Source: Streptantibioticus silvisoli (GTDB taxonomy: Bacteria; Actinomycetota; Actinomycetes; Streptomycetales; Streptomycetaceae). Taken from it: a DNA stretch of 64,000 bases. Shown here one piece after another: positions 1 to 8,177 of this stretch. The translations under genes and the position numbers were made by a program. The notes under the pieces were generated by a model. The model was given only the letters and a program-made list of their open reading frames with translations. It made no database searches and was not told where the DNA came from. How positions within the stretch are numbered: the first letter of the stretch is position 1; every line of letters begins with the position of its first letter. The stretch spans positions 105,475 through 169,474 of the forward strand of contig NZ_JAAGKO020000011.1 in NCBI RefSeq assembly GCF_027947535.2. Direction: 5' to 3'.

Positions 1-1
1 C

Positions 2-235
2 CGCGAACTGGACCACGTCCTGGACCGCCTCACCGGCCAGGAGGGCGTCGCCGCGGTCCGGCTGCACGACACCGGCTCCGGCGAGACGTGGGTGATCGGC
101 GCGGCGGACCGCGCCGAGGTGACGGTGGCGGGCACCGCGGCGGCGCTGCTGGCCTGGGTCACCGGCCGCGGCGACGGGCACGACCTCGTGGCGGATCCGG
201 CCCTGCCGCTGCCGGTCCTGCCGCCACTAGGGTGA
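2..235 (+). CDS. maleylpyruvate isomerase family mycothiol-dependent enzyme, C-terminal part
   Basis: The reading frame is open from the window edge and ends with TGA at 233-235, leaving 77 codons of the 3' end. The visible part has the small alpha/beta C-terminal domain typical of actinobacterial MDMPI-type proteins: a strand with 'ETWVIGAADRAEV', then 'AALLAWVTGRGDG', then a short proline/leucine tail. Family members bind a divalent metal through an N-terminal DinB-like domain, which lies outside the window, and many are thought to use mycothiol. The stop lies four bases before the next ATG, so this gene and the hydrolase gene are probably cotranscribed. The family call is fairly secure; the substrate is unknown. 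Confidence 0.72.
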   Translation, partial: RELDHVLDRLTGQEGVAAVRLHDTGSGETWVIGAADRAEVTVAGTAAALLAWVTGRGDGHDLVADPALPLPVLPPLG

Positions 236-239
236 AGGC

Positions 240-893
240 ATGTCGTACACCGGAGCAGTGAAGGTCGGCGGACCGCCGGACGTGCACGAACTCGCCGATC
301 TGATGATCACCAAGGTGGCCGTGGGCCCCATGGACAACAACGCGTACCTGCTGCGCTGCCGCGCCACCGGCGAGCAGTTGCTGATCGACGCGGCAGCCGA
401 ACCGCGCACCCTGATCGGCCTGATCGGCGACGGCGGCATCGCCTCCGTCGTCACCACGCACCGCCACGAGGACCACTGGTCCGCGCTGGCCGAGGTCGTC
501 GCGGCGACCGGCGCGACGACCTACGCCGGCCGTGAGGACGTCGAGGGCATCCCGGTCGCCACCGACGTCTCCGTCGACGACGGCGGCACGATCACCGTCG
601 GCCGCGTCGAGCTGACCGCCCGCCACCTCGTGGGGCACACCCCCGGCAGCATCGCGCTGGTCTACGACGACCCGCACGGCCACCCGCACGTCTTCACCGG
701 CGACTGCCTCTTCCCCGGCGGCCCCGGGCTCACCACCCGGCCCGAGGAGTTCGCGTCCCTGATGGGCGGCCTGGAGGAGAAGCTCTTCGGCCGCCTGCCC
801 GACGAGGCGTGGGTCTACCCGGGACACGGCAACGACACCACGATCGGCGCCGAGCGTCCGCATCTCGCGGAGTGGCGCGCCCGCGGCTGGTGA
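240..893 (+). CDS. MBL-fold metallo-hydrolase (glyoxalase II-like)
   Basis: A 217-residue metallo-beta-lactamase-fold protein. The metal-binding signature is clear: 'THRHEDHW' at about residues 73-80 (HxHxDH), a third histidine in 'GHTPGS' near 135, an aspartate in 'FTGDCLFPGG' near 163 and the final histidine in 'YPGHGNDT' near 200. This set binds two metal ions in hydrolases of the glyoxalase II/persulfide dioxygenase type. The length fits the short members lacking the extra C-terminal domain of true GloB. The start ATG follows 'GTGAAGGC' directly, four bases after the upstream stop, and a TAGGGT hexamer lies seven bases upstream, so a leaderless start is also possible. A strong hairpin follows the gene. 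The substrate cannot be told from sequence. Confidence 0.85.
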   Translation: MSYTGAVKVGGPPDVHELADLMITKVAVGPMDNNAYLLRCRATGEQLLIDAAAEPRTLIGLIGDGGIASVVTTHRHEDHWSALAEVVAATGATTYAGREDVEGIPVATDVSVDDGGTITVGRVELTARHLVGHTPGSIALVYDDPHGHPHVFTGDCLFPGGPGLTTRPEEFASLMGGLEEKLFGRLPDEAWVYPGHGNDTTIGAERPHLAEWRARGW

Positions 894-907
894 CCGAAGC
901 CCGCCCG

Positions 908-936
908 AAGGCCCGCGTCGTCCCGACGCGGGCCTT
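908..936 (+). terminator. transcription terminator hairpin after the MBL hydrolase gene
   Basis: Perfect 13-bp inverted repeat (AAGGCCCGCGTCG / CGACGCGGGCCTT) with a 3-base loop, 15 nt after the stop codon. There is no T run, as is usual for streptomycete terminators. Confidence 0.8.
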
Positions 937-1529
937 CGTCGTGCGGGCGGTGATCCGCTGCGCGCGGGGCGGGTGTGTCGTGTACGGCGCGGGGCCGCGG
1001 GGCCGCGGGGGGCGTGGGAGGGGCGTGGGGCGGAGGCTGCTGTGTGCGTACGGCGCGTAGGCGCGGTGCGAAGGCCGACGCGTACGTCACGAAGCCGCTG
1101 GGGGCGTGGGAGGGACGGGGAGGCCGGGAGGGGCGGCCCGCGTCGCAGAGGGCCGGTGAGCGGGCTGCTGTGCCATGCCGTGCTGGGCTGGACTGCGTCG
1201 TGACGTGTTGTGCCGGGTCCTGCCGTGTCGGGTCGCGTCCTGCAGGATCGTGCGCCGGGCGGCGTCATCGCGGGGGGCGCGGGGTCGGCGCCGGGCCGTT
1301 CCGAGACCGGCGCGGCCGTTCCGGGACCGGTGCCAGGCAGATGGGGGCGGGGCGGTCGCGGCGTTCCGCCGGGTGGTCGGCGCGGGCGGACGGCGGGCTC
1401 GACGGCCCCCGGACGCGGTCGTACGCACGCGCTCTCCCGCGACGAACGGGACACCGGTACCGACTGGTCCGGCGGATCGCGGGCAGTCTCCTCCCACAAC
1501 CGGGGTCACGTCGACGAAAGGGGCCCGTC
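937..1529. other. 593-bp intergenic stretch without a gene
   Basis: The left half is extremely G-rich on the + strand (runs such as 'gcgtgggaggggcgtggggcgg'-like blocks). The centre (about 1170-1250) holds short imperfect repeats of 'gtgccgngtc' type. Every open frame here is arginine/glycine/proline-rich with no domain, start-site or codon-position pattern of a real gene. It separates the terminator of the hydrolase gene from the small membrane peptide gene. Confidence 0.5.
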
Positions 1530-1685
1530 ATGGGAATCGCGGCGCAGTCGGCCGGGACACACGTGGGCGTCATCATCGTCGCCGCCATCGTGCTGGCCGG
1601 CGTTATCGGCATGATCACCACGCACAAGGGCAACAAGACCGGGCGCCGCACCTCGACCAAGCGGCGGTCGGCCCGACGCAGGTAA
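1530..1685 (+). CDS. small membrane peptide with polybasic tail (51 aa)
   Basis: A 51-codon gene starting ATG at 1530 with a purine-rich 'GAAAGG' ribosome-binding site about 9 nt upstream. Residues 12-29 ('HVGVIIVAAIVLAGVIGM') form one hydrophobic membrane-spanning segment. Residues 33-51 are Lys/Arg/Thr-rich and end in a run of arginines, so an N-out, C-in membrane anchor with a basic cytoplasmic tail is expected. No family is recognised with certainty. Codon third positions are almost all G or C, which argues for a real gene. It stands alone, with repeat-bearing DNA downstream. The function is unknown; the basic tail could bind anionic lipid or nucleic acid. Confidence 0.62.
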   Translation: MGIAAQSAGTHVGVIIVAAIVLAGVIGMITTHKGNKTGRRTSTKRRSARRR

Positions 1686-1729
1686 CCGCAGCGGACGCCA
1701 CGCCCGCGGCCTCGACGCCCCTCCGACCG

Positions 1730-1859
1730 CACGCACTACTACCGGCGGTTCAGGGTCGCGGCGGGGCCGCACGACGGCCTGCGGTCTCCAGGAGCCTGGC
1801 AGCGAACACGCACTATTACCTGCGGCTGCCGGGGTCCTGGCGGGCTGCCGGGGTCCTGG
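1730..1859. repeat. short direct repeats in the 1686-2175 intergenic gap
   Basis: Two 19-bp copies of CACGCACTAYTACCNGCGG lie at 1730-1748 and 1807-1825 with two mismatches. They are followed by two exact 15-mers CTGCCGGGGTCCTGG at 1826-1840 and 1845-1859. The rest of the 490-bp gap between the small peptide gene and the convergent DUF5302 gene holds no gene that I can support. Confidence 0.7.
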
Positions 1860-2175
1860 GGGCTTGCGGCTTCGGCTTCGCGCTCGGGCAACACGCTTCA
1901 GGTCGCTGCTCGGCCAACACGACGTTTCCAGCGGCACCGTGGGGCGTACGAACGCTGCGGCCCGCGGGATCACCCGGTGCCCCGATGAGTCCTTGGGCGG
2001 CGGGAACGCGTCCACTACTGCCCGTTTGGGAGTTCTCCCGGCGGCTCCGGAGGGGCCGGTGTCACGGCGCCGGCGGCCGCGGGATGGTCATATCGGCGTC
2101 CCCGCCGCCGCTTACCGTCCGAGCGGGCGGACACCGGCCGGCCCGACGCCTGGGCGGCGCCGGGCACCGGTTCCG

Positions 2176-2424
2176 TCAGCCACCGCTCTTGCGGCGGAAC
2201 GAGCGGCGGCCGGCGGCCGGCCCGTGGGCACCGTGGATCTTCGAGCGGTCGCCGCCGGCGCCGCCGGCCGCGTTGGACTGACCGCCGCGCTTGCGCTCCA
2301 GCGCCTCACGGAACTTGCGCTTGACCGGGTCCTCGTCCGGGTCGACGACGGCGTCGGCCTCTTCGGCGCCCGGGGCGGCGGCCTGGAGCTCCTCGGGGGA
2401 GTCCTGCGGTGTGGGGGCGGCCAT
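2176..2424 (-). CDS. DUF5302 domain-containing protein
   Basis: An 82-residue protein. The N-terminal half is acidic and Ala/Pro-rich. It is followed by the conserved block '[14 protein letters not shown]' (about residues 33-46), a linker, and the highly conserved end '[10 protein letters not shown]' ... 'RSFRRKSGG'. This pattern is the DUF5302 family, which is widespread in Streptomyces and of unknown role. The start ATG at 2424 has a good AGGAGG-type site ('CCAGGAGGTCAGC') upstream. Longer upstream frames are Pro/Arg noise and were not used. The strongly charged composition suggests a soluble, partly disordered protein, possibly a nucleic-acid or ribosome partner; that is inference only. 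Confidence 0.85.
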   Translation of the reverse strand: MAAPTPQDSPEELQAAAPGAEEADAVVDPDEDPVKRKFREALERKRGGQSNAAGGAGGDRSKIHGAHGPAAGRRSFRRKSGG

Positions 2425-2548
2425 GCTGACCTCCTGGTTCGGCGGCGCGGGCGGCGTCGCGTGCGGGGCCAGCCTCCCACGTCCGGCGGTACGGCGCGGC
2501 CACATCGGCCCCGGGGGCGGCCCCGGGGCGGCCGGCCGGCCCGTGCCG

Positions 2549-3622
2549 TCAGCCCCGCCGGGCGCCGCGCCGCATGCGGTCGGCGACCTCGCCGCCCTCC
2601 GTCTCCCACCACGGGCGGACCCGGTCGGGCGGCGGAACGGCGGTGCCGGACGCGGCGGTACCGGTCTCGGCGGAGGCCGTCGCGGGTGCCGCGTCCTGGG
2701 CGCTCGCGGCGGGGGCAGGGCCGGCGGGCGCAGCGGAGACCGGGACGAGTTCGCGGTCGAGGCGTTCGTCGAGTTCGGCGGTCCTGGAACGTTCCGTACG
2801 CCACCAGTCGACGAAGACCGCGAACAGGAAGGGCACACCGACGAGTTCGGCGATGGTGAGCATCAGACCGCCGCCGATCTGCTGGTCGTGGGCGGCGGGC
2901 GGCCCCCAGGTGCGCGGGTGGGCGGCGTACCAGTGGCCGGCGACCAGGGTGTTGCTGAACAGCACGACGATGCCCGGGATCGAGTCGAACAGCCCGTCCA
3001 TGAAGACCAGCAGCGCCCGGATCGGGTGAGTGCACCAACGAGGCAGCAGATCCTGTTTGGTGAGCATCGGCAGGACGAACAGGCAGCCGGTGAACAGCAG
3101 TTGGAGGTGCATCAGCTGCCGGACGCCGTAGTGCTCCAGCGAGGTCTGGAAATACGACGTGAAGTAGATCGACATCTCCGAGACCAGCACCAGCACGGTG
3201 CTGAGGAACGGGAACGTCAGGAACCGCACGACGAGGCCGCCGGTCAGCTTCTCCAGCCGCCGGGCGCCACCGGGCGACAGGGCGCGCCCGGCCAGGGTGA
3301 GCGGGTCGCCCAGCGCCAGGCCCAGCGGAACGATGAGGTCGAGCATGATGTTCTGCACGGCGGCCGGCCAGAACAGCACGCGGCTGTAGACCATGAACGC
3401 CGACATCGTGGCGACGACCAGCGTGCCGAGCCCCAGCACGGCGAACGCCACGGTCCGCGCCGCAGACCACCGCTCGCCGCGCCGCCGCAGCCGGACCACG
3501 CCGGCCGTGTAGAGCGCGGCCAGGACCAGCACGACGGCCAGCGCCGCCGGGTCGATCTCCCACGTGGTCAGAAAACGCGAGCCGTCAAGCTCCGGCAGAA
3601 CCGTCGCCGCCACAGTGCTCAC
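2549..3622 (-). CDS. CtaG-family cytochrome c oxidase assembly membrane protein
   Basis: An integral membrane protein of about 357 residues with six to seven hydrophobic segments over the first 270. The conserved blocks are '[18 protein letters not shown]', '[19 protein letters not shown]' and '[20 protein letters not shown]', which mark the caa3/CtaG-like family (PF09678). Such proteins help assemble heme-copper oxidases or act in copper handling in the plasma membrane. The last 90 residues are an Ala/Pro-rich cytoplasmic tail. I chose the GTG at 3622 ([13 protein letters not shown]...); a longer frame to 3685 adds a Cys/Gly-rich leader that looks non-native. No classical ribosome-binding site is seen, so the start is uncertain. 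Confidence 0.8.
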   Translation of the reverse strand: MSTVAATVLPELDGSRFLTTWEIDPAALAVVLVLAALYTAGVVRLRRRGERWSAARTVAFAVLGLGTLVVATMSAFMVYSRVLFWPAAVQNIMLDLIVPLGLALGDPLTLAGRALSPGGARRLEKLTGGLVVRFLTFPFLSTVLVLVSEMSIYFTSYFQTSLEHYGVRQLMHLQLLFTGCLFVLPMLTKQDLLPRWCTHPIRALLVFMDGLFDSIPGIVVLFSNTLVAGHWYAAHPRTWGPPAAHDQQIGGGLMLTIAELVGVPFLFAVFVDWWRTERSRTAELDERLDRELVPVSAAPAGPAPAASAQDAAPATASAETGTAASGTAVPPPDRVRPWWETEGGEVADRMRRGARRG

Positions 3623-3916
3623 CGGCACCCACCCGCCCTCACATCCGGCACCCTCACACAGCGGCAACCAGGCTAGACCGGCCACGGGACTCCTTGGCGG
3701 GCGCCCCTCCGAAGACGTTGCGCGGACGGCGTGGACGGCAGGCAGCGGGGTGCCGTGACGGCCTCAGGAGCCGTCTCAGGGGCCAGCCTCAGGCGCCGGG
3801 AGGGGCTGCCGGAGACGCCGGACCGCGCGCTGCCGCGGCGGCCTCATAGGCGCCCTGGGGAACGCGTACGGGTCGCCGGGGAACGCGTGCCGTACCGCCG
3901 GGGAGCGCTGCGCGCG

Positions 3917-5011
3917 TCAGGTGCGGGCGTGCTCGCGTTCGCGCGCGTGTCCGGCGCGGGCCTCGCGGCGGGAGGCCAGCAGGCTGGTGGCGGTCGTGAC
4001 GGCGAGGACGCCGACGATGACGCCGAGCGAGACCGGCGTGGAGATCTCCGGCACGCCCACCCCGGACTCGTGCAGCGCGTGCAGCACCAGCTTGACGCCG
4101 ATGAAGCCGAGGATGACCGACAGGCCGTACGACAGGTGCACCAGCCGCTTGAGCAGGCCGCCGAGCAGGAAGTACAGCTGGCGCAGGCCCATCAGCGCGA
4201 AGGCGTTGGCGGTGAAGACGATGTACGGGTCCTGGGTCAGCCCGAAGATCGCCGGGATGGAGTCGAGGGCGAACAGCACGTCGGTGGTGCCGATCGCCAG
4301 CATCACGATGAGCATCGGCGTCACCAGCCGGCGGCCGTTCACCCTGACGACCAGCCGGGTGCCGTGGTACCGGTCGGTGGCCGCGACCCGCTTCTCGAAC
4401 GCCTTCAGCAGGCGGTTCTCCTCGTACTCCTCGGGCTCCTCGCGCTCCCGGTCCTCAGCACCCTCGTCGTGATCGTCCTCATCGTGTCCGTCCTCGTCGT
4501 GAACGTCGTGACCGTGGTGAACATCGCGATCGTGCCCCTTGTGCGCCGTGCCGGACCGCGCCTCCTGGATGAGCTTCCAGGCGGTCCACACCAGGAACGC
4601 GCCGAAGACGTAGAAGATCCAGGAGAAGCTGGCGATCATCGCCGCTCCGGCCGCGATGAAGACCGCACGCAGCACCAGTGCGATGAGCACACCGATGAGC
4701 AGGACGCGTTGCTGGTAGATGAGAGGCACCGCGAACTTCGTCATGATCAGGACGAAGACGAAGAGGTTGTCGACGCTGAGGGATTTCTCGGTGATGAACC
4801 CGGCCGCGAACTGCCCGGCCGCGCCACCCCCGCCGAAGACCAGCAGCCCTCCGCAGAACAGCGCCGCCAACGCCATCCACACGGCGGTCCAGACAGCCGC
4901 CTCCCGGATCGAGACCTCGTGCGGCTTACGGCCGCCGATGAGGAAGTCGACGGCGATGAGGGCGCACAGACCGAGGATGGTCAGTACCCAGAGAGTGAGG
5001 GACACGTCCAC
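3917..5011 (-). CDS. TerC family membrane protein with a His/Asp-rich cytoplasmic loop
   Basis: A 364-residue integral membrane protein of the TerC/Alx family. Signatures include 'FITEKSLSVDNLFVFVLIM' near 72-90, 'SWIFYVFGAFLVWTAWKL' near 130-147, 'GTTDVLFALDSIPAIFGLT' and 'NAFALMGLRQLYFLLGGLL', with conserved membrane aspartates. TerC proteins are linked to tellurite and envelope stress and to Mn or Ca export. Between the two halves, residues 157-195 hold a loop with eight histidines and many Asp/Glu, a likely metal-binding or metal-sensing insert. The GTG start at 5011 gives the family-typical N-terminus 'VDVSLTLWVL'. The gene lies in a run with two TerD-type genes in the same direction. 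No riboswitch structure is evident in the 92-bp upstream gap. Confidence 0.9.
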   Translation of the reverse strand: MDVSLTLWVLTILGLCALIAVDFLIGGRKPHEVSIREAAVWTAVWMALAALFCGGLLVFGGGGAAGQFAAGFITEKSLSVDNLFVFVLIMTKFAVPLIYQQRVLLIGVLIALVLRAVFIAAGAAMIASFSWIFYVFGAFLVWTAWKLIQEARSGTAHKGHDRDVHHGHDVHDEDGHDEDDHDEGAEDREREEPEEYEENRLLKAFEKRVAATDRYHGTRLVVRVNGRRLVTPMLIVMLAIGTTDVLFALDSIPAIFGLTQDPYIVFTANAFALMGLRQLYFLLGGLLKRLVHLSYGLSVILGFIGVKLVLHALHESGVGVPEISTPVSLGVIVGVLAVTTATSLLASRREARAGHAREREHART

Positions 5012-5103
5012 TCCCGAAACAGTACAGGCGAACCCAATAGCCGGTAAAGCAGTGCCCAAGGCCCCAGGTCACAGGCGCGCGATGCAGCGGTGTGCGCCCC
5101 CTT

Positions 5104-7359
5104 TCACGCCCCTTCGCCAAGTCGCGCGCCCCCGGTGATCACGTCCAGCACCTGGTCCAGCACCCGCCCGGTGTCCGGTGGCAGCGACGGCTCGTAGGTC
5201 CAGGCGTGCCCGACCCACGGATCGGCGAGGTGGTCGTCCGGCAGCGGGGACAGCCGCAGCAGCGACCGCCACATCGGATCGAGCACCGGGCCGAACCGCC
5301 GGGCGTCCGCCGGGTCCGCGACCACCATCAGGTGCACCCCGGCGGCCGGTCCCTCGTCGGCCAGGTACCGCAGCAGGCTGACCGCCCGGTCGTCGACGTC
5401 GTCCGGGATGCCGCCGAGCACCAGCAGCCGCTCCCCCGGTTCGCCCGCGCCGGCCGCCGCCGGGTCCAGTCCCGCGCGCACCGCCATCGCGACCAGGTCG
5501 GCGTGCCGGACCATCTCCTCCAGCGCCGCCGGGACGTCCGCCCGTTGCCGCAGCGCCCCGGTGCGCGCCAGCGGTGCGAACGCCGTCGCCAGCGTGCCGC
5601 CGGGGTCCGCCAGATGCACCGTGAGCCCGCCGGCCGGGTGGGACGCCAGCAGCCGCACCGCGAGCGCGGCCGCTGTGGCACCCGCCCGGTACAGCGCCGT
5701 CCCGGCGTCCTGCGGGGTCAGGCCGGCGTAACCGGTACCGGTGTCGATCCACACCCCGCGCTCCAGCGGCAGCCGGGCCAGCAGCGGCAGCCGCAGTTCC
5801 GGCACCTCCGGCAGGTGTACGTCGCCCAGCCGCACCGCCATCGGTACCGCCGGCGGCGACCGGTACCCGTGCCACACCGGGCTCTCCCAGGCGGCGAAGG
5901 CCGGCGGCAGCGCCGGCTCGACCACCTCGGACTCGGCCGTCAGCTGCCGCAGGTCGTGGTCCAGCACGGCACGCGCCCGGTCGGCGAGTTCGTCACGCCG
6001 CGCCCGGGCCCGTTCCCGCGCCGTGTCGGCGGCCGGCCCGAGACGGGTCGCCGGGTCGGCCAGCACCGCGTCCAGTTCCCGGTCCAGCCGCGCCTGCGCG
6101 AAGTCCACCGCCGACCGGTACGCCGCGATCCGCCGCGCCAGGTCCTCCCGCATCGCCGCGACCTGGCCGAACAGCCGCTCCTCCAGCGTCCACCCCGGCG
6201 CGTCCCCCGCCACCGGCCCGCCCTGCTCCGGCCGGTCCGCCGCGCCGGCCCGCTGAGCGGGCACCACGGCGCCGGACGGCGCCCTGTGCGGCGCGGCGGC
6301 GGACGGTGGGGCCGTCTTGGGATGCGTGGCGAAGGGGGGCGACGGCGCCGCCTTGGGGGCTGCCGGGGCTGCCGGGGTCGCCCGGGGGGTTGCCGGGGCC
6401 CGTCGAGGCGCCGGGGCCGCCGGAGGCGTTGCGCGGGCCGTCGGGGCCGTCAGCAGGCGTTCGGCCTGGCGGGCGGGGTCCGGGACACCGTGGTCGGCCA
6501 GCATGTGTGCCAACCCGTCCGCGTAGCCCTGCCCGACCGCCCGCAGCCGCCAGGCACCGTTGCGCCGGTAGACCTCCAGGACGGCGACCGCGGTTTCCGG
6601 ACCGAGCCCGGTCAGCGCGAACGCTCCCACCCGCGAACCGTCCGCACCGGTCACCACCGCGTGCGGCGCCGGCGCGACCGCGCCGAACCGCCCCGCCGAC
6701 GCCCCGCCCGGCAGCGCGAGCAGGACCGTCAGCGACTGCGGGGGCGCCGGACGGGCGTCCGGCGAGGGGGCGGCGGGGGCGCGGTTCGCGGAGGAGTGGT
6801 TCGCGGACGCGCGGCCGGAGGGGTTTTCCGCCGGAGGGGTACCGGTGCCGTTTTCGTCCGCCCGGGTACCGCTGCCGGTGCTGTTGCCGAGCCCTGCGGT
6901 GTACGTGACGATTTCCGGCGCCGCAGTACGGGTGCCGTCCTCGGACACCGCGGTACACGTCACGTTTTCCCGTAGCGCGGTATACGTGCCGTCTTCGGAA
7001 GCTGCGGTGTACGTGCCGATTTCCGATGCCGCGGTACGGGTGCCGTCTTCCAGCGCCGACGTACACGTCATGTTTTCCGGCGCAGCGGTACACGTACCGT
7101 TTTCCGGCGTCCCGGTTCGCGCCACCGCTTCCAGCGCGGCCGGGGCGATGACGACGCGGTGTTCGCCCGGCGTGAGCTGTTCGACGGTCACACCGGGCAG
7201 GGGTGGTCCGCCGGACGGGGTGAGCCGGGGCCGGATGCCCGGGCCGGCGATGATGACGGCCACCACGGCCGGGACCGCGCAGGCGATCCGTATCTCGACC
7301 GGGGTGTGCGGCAACGGAACGTTCTGGCCTCGCAGCAGTCCGGGCGCCATGCTCGCCAC
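5104..7359 (-). CDS. large TerD-like/FtsK-like hybrid protein with internal repeats
   Basis: A 751-residue protein. Residues 1-80 resemble the start of a TerD domain ('LLRGQNVPL'). Residues 83-154 are eight 9-residue repeats of type (A/S)AxExxTxT. A second TerD-like part follows with 'YRRNGAWRLRAVGQGYADGL' near 270. After a Pro/Ala linker comes a coiled segment (about 425-490), then a C-terminal alpha/beta domain like the FtsK/SpoIIIE-type module seen in large actinobacterial TerD proteins. No Walker A GK[ST] is visible, and the acidic Ca-binding blocks of normal TerD are missing, so this looks like a degenerate binding protein and not an ATPase. The start is GTG at 7359 with 'GAGGGAGAGG' upstream; an ATG three codons in is an alternative. 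Role: probable scaffold in the Ter stress module. Confidence 0.72.
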   Translation of the reverse strand: MASMAPGLLRGQNVPLPHTPVEIRIACAVPAVVAVIIAGPGIRPRLTPSGGPPLPGVTVEQLTPGEHRVVIAPAALEAVARTGTPENGTCTAAPENMTCTSALEDGTRTAASEIGTYTAASEDGTYTALRENVTCTAVSEDGTRTAAPEIVTYTAGLGNSTGSGTRADENGTGTPPAENPSGRASANHSSANRAPAAPSPDARPAPPQSLTVLLALPGGASAGRFGAVAPAPHAVVTGADGSRVGAFALTGLGPETAVAVLEVYRRNGAWRLRAVGQGYADGLAHMLADHGVPDPARQAERLLTAPTARATPPAAPAPRRAPATPRATPAAPAAPKAAPSPPFATHPKTAPPSAAAPHRAPSGAVVPAQRAGAADRPEQGGPVAGDAPGWTLEERLFGQVAAMREDLARRIAAYRSAVDFAQARLDRELDAVLADPATRLGPAADTARERARARRDELADRARAVLDHDLRQLTAESEVVEPALPPAFAAWESPVWHGYRSPPAVPMAVRLGDVHLPEVPELRLPLLARLPLERGVWIDTGTGYAGLTPQDAGTALYRAGATAAALAVRLLASHPAGGLTVHLADPGGTLATAFAPLARTGALRQRADVPAALEEMVRHADLVAMAVRAGLDPAAAGAGEPGERLLVLGGIPDDVDDRAVSLLRYLADEGPAAGVHLMVVADPADARRFGPVLDPMWRSLLRLSPLPDDHLADPWVGHAWTYEPSLPPDTGRVLDQVLDVITGGARLGEGA
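6898..7113 (-). repeat. 27-bp minisatellite inside the TerD/FtsK-like gene
   Basis: Eight tandem 27-bp units read on the + strand as GGTacACGTgcCGtttTCC plus eight variable bases, beginning at 6898, 6925, 6952, 6979, 7006, 7033, 7060 and 7087. A degenerate extra unit lies at 6838-6864. The length keeps the frame and codes for nine residues per unit. The core GTAYACGT also recurs in the intergenic array near 21.6-21.9 kb. Confidence 0.85.
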
Positions 7360-7404
7360 CCGCCTCTCCCTCGTGCGCCGCCGGGTTACAGGGGTCCGGG
7401 TCCG

Positions 7405-7983
7405 CTACAGGTGCGAACCGATGGCGGGCATCAGGTCCTTGAACGTGCGGCCGGCCGCCGGCGCCCCGATCGCGGTCATCGCCCAGCCGTCGCCGGACCG
7501 GTGGACCTTCGCCATGATCTGCGCGGTGTAGGGGCCGCCGCCGGTGAGGGTGTGGCGGGCCAGTTCCTGCCCGTTGGTCTCGTCGACCAGGCGGCAGAAC
7601 GCGTTCTCCACCTCGGCGAACGTCTGGCCGGTGAAGGAGTTGACGGTGAAGACGATCTGGTCGACGTGGACCGGGACGCGTTGCAGGTCGACCAGGATCG
7701 ACTCGTCGTCGCCGCCCTGTCCCACCCCGCCGACCAGGTTGTCCCCGGTGTGCCGGACCGAGCCGTCGTTGCTGATCAGGTGCTGGAAGAAGACCACGTC
7801 GACCAGGTCACCGGCGGCGAACAGCACGGCGGAGGCGTCCAGGTCGATCTCCCGGGTACGGCGGCCGAACAGCCCGCGGCGCGGCGCCGCCTGCCAGCCC
7901 AGCCCCATCCGTACGGCGGACAGCGTGCCGCCCCCGGACTTCGTCAGACTGACCTGCTGCCCCTTGGCCAAGTTCACCGTCAC
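7405..7983 (-). CDS. TerD family protein (tellurium resistance/calcium-binding)
   Basis: A 192-residue cytoplasmic protein of usual TerD length. It carries the family's calcium-binding acidic blocks: 'EIDLDASAVLF', 'GDLVDVVFFQHL', 'HTGDNLVGG', 'GGDDESILVDL', then the conserved 'IVFTVNSFTGQTF' and the C-terminal 'GDGWAMTAIG'. TerD proteins bind Ca2+ and act with TerC at the membrane in tellurite and envelope stress. The GTG start at 7983 has a strong 'GGGAGGGA' site upstream and gives the standard 'MTVNLAKGQQVSL' start. It precedes the TerD/FtsK-like gene by about 45 bp, so the two are likely one transcript. Confidence 0.93.
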   Translation of the reverse strand: MTVNLAKGQQVSLTKSGGGTLSAVRMGLGWQAAPRRGLFGRRTREIDLDASAVLFAAGDLVDVVFFQHLISNDGSVRHTGDNLVGGVGQGGDDESILVDLQRVPVHVDQIVFTVNSFTGQTFAEVENAFCRLVDETNGQELARHTLTGGGPYTAQIMAKVHRSGDGWAMTAIGAPAAGRTFKDLMPAIGSHL

Positions 7984-8177
7984 CGGACATCCCTCCCACG
8001 GCCGTTCCCGCCGCTGTGCCGCTGCGGCGCTGACCTGCAACCCTACGCAGACTTCGGCGCACCGCACCCGTCCGTGAGCGGGTTTGTGGCGGTCCTGATA
8101 CGCGCGGACCGCGCCGCAGGGGTCGACACGGGCGTGTCCGAGGCCCGTTGGGGACCGCTGCGGCCGGGCCGGAGGGG

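Noticed and set aside
159..1499. 446-residue frame on the minus strand opposite the MBL hydrolase gene
   Set aside because: Arg/Pro/Ala-rich, runs antisense to a clear gene and has no motif. It is a GC-rich shadow frame.
5012..5103. Possible yybP-ykoY (Mn) riboswitch upstream of terC
   Set aside because: The 92-bp gap is too short and I saw neither the conserved internal-loop sequences nor a terminator.
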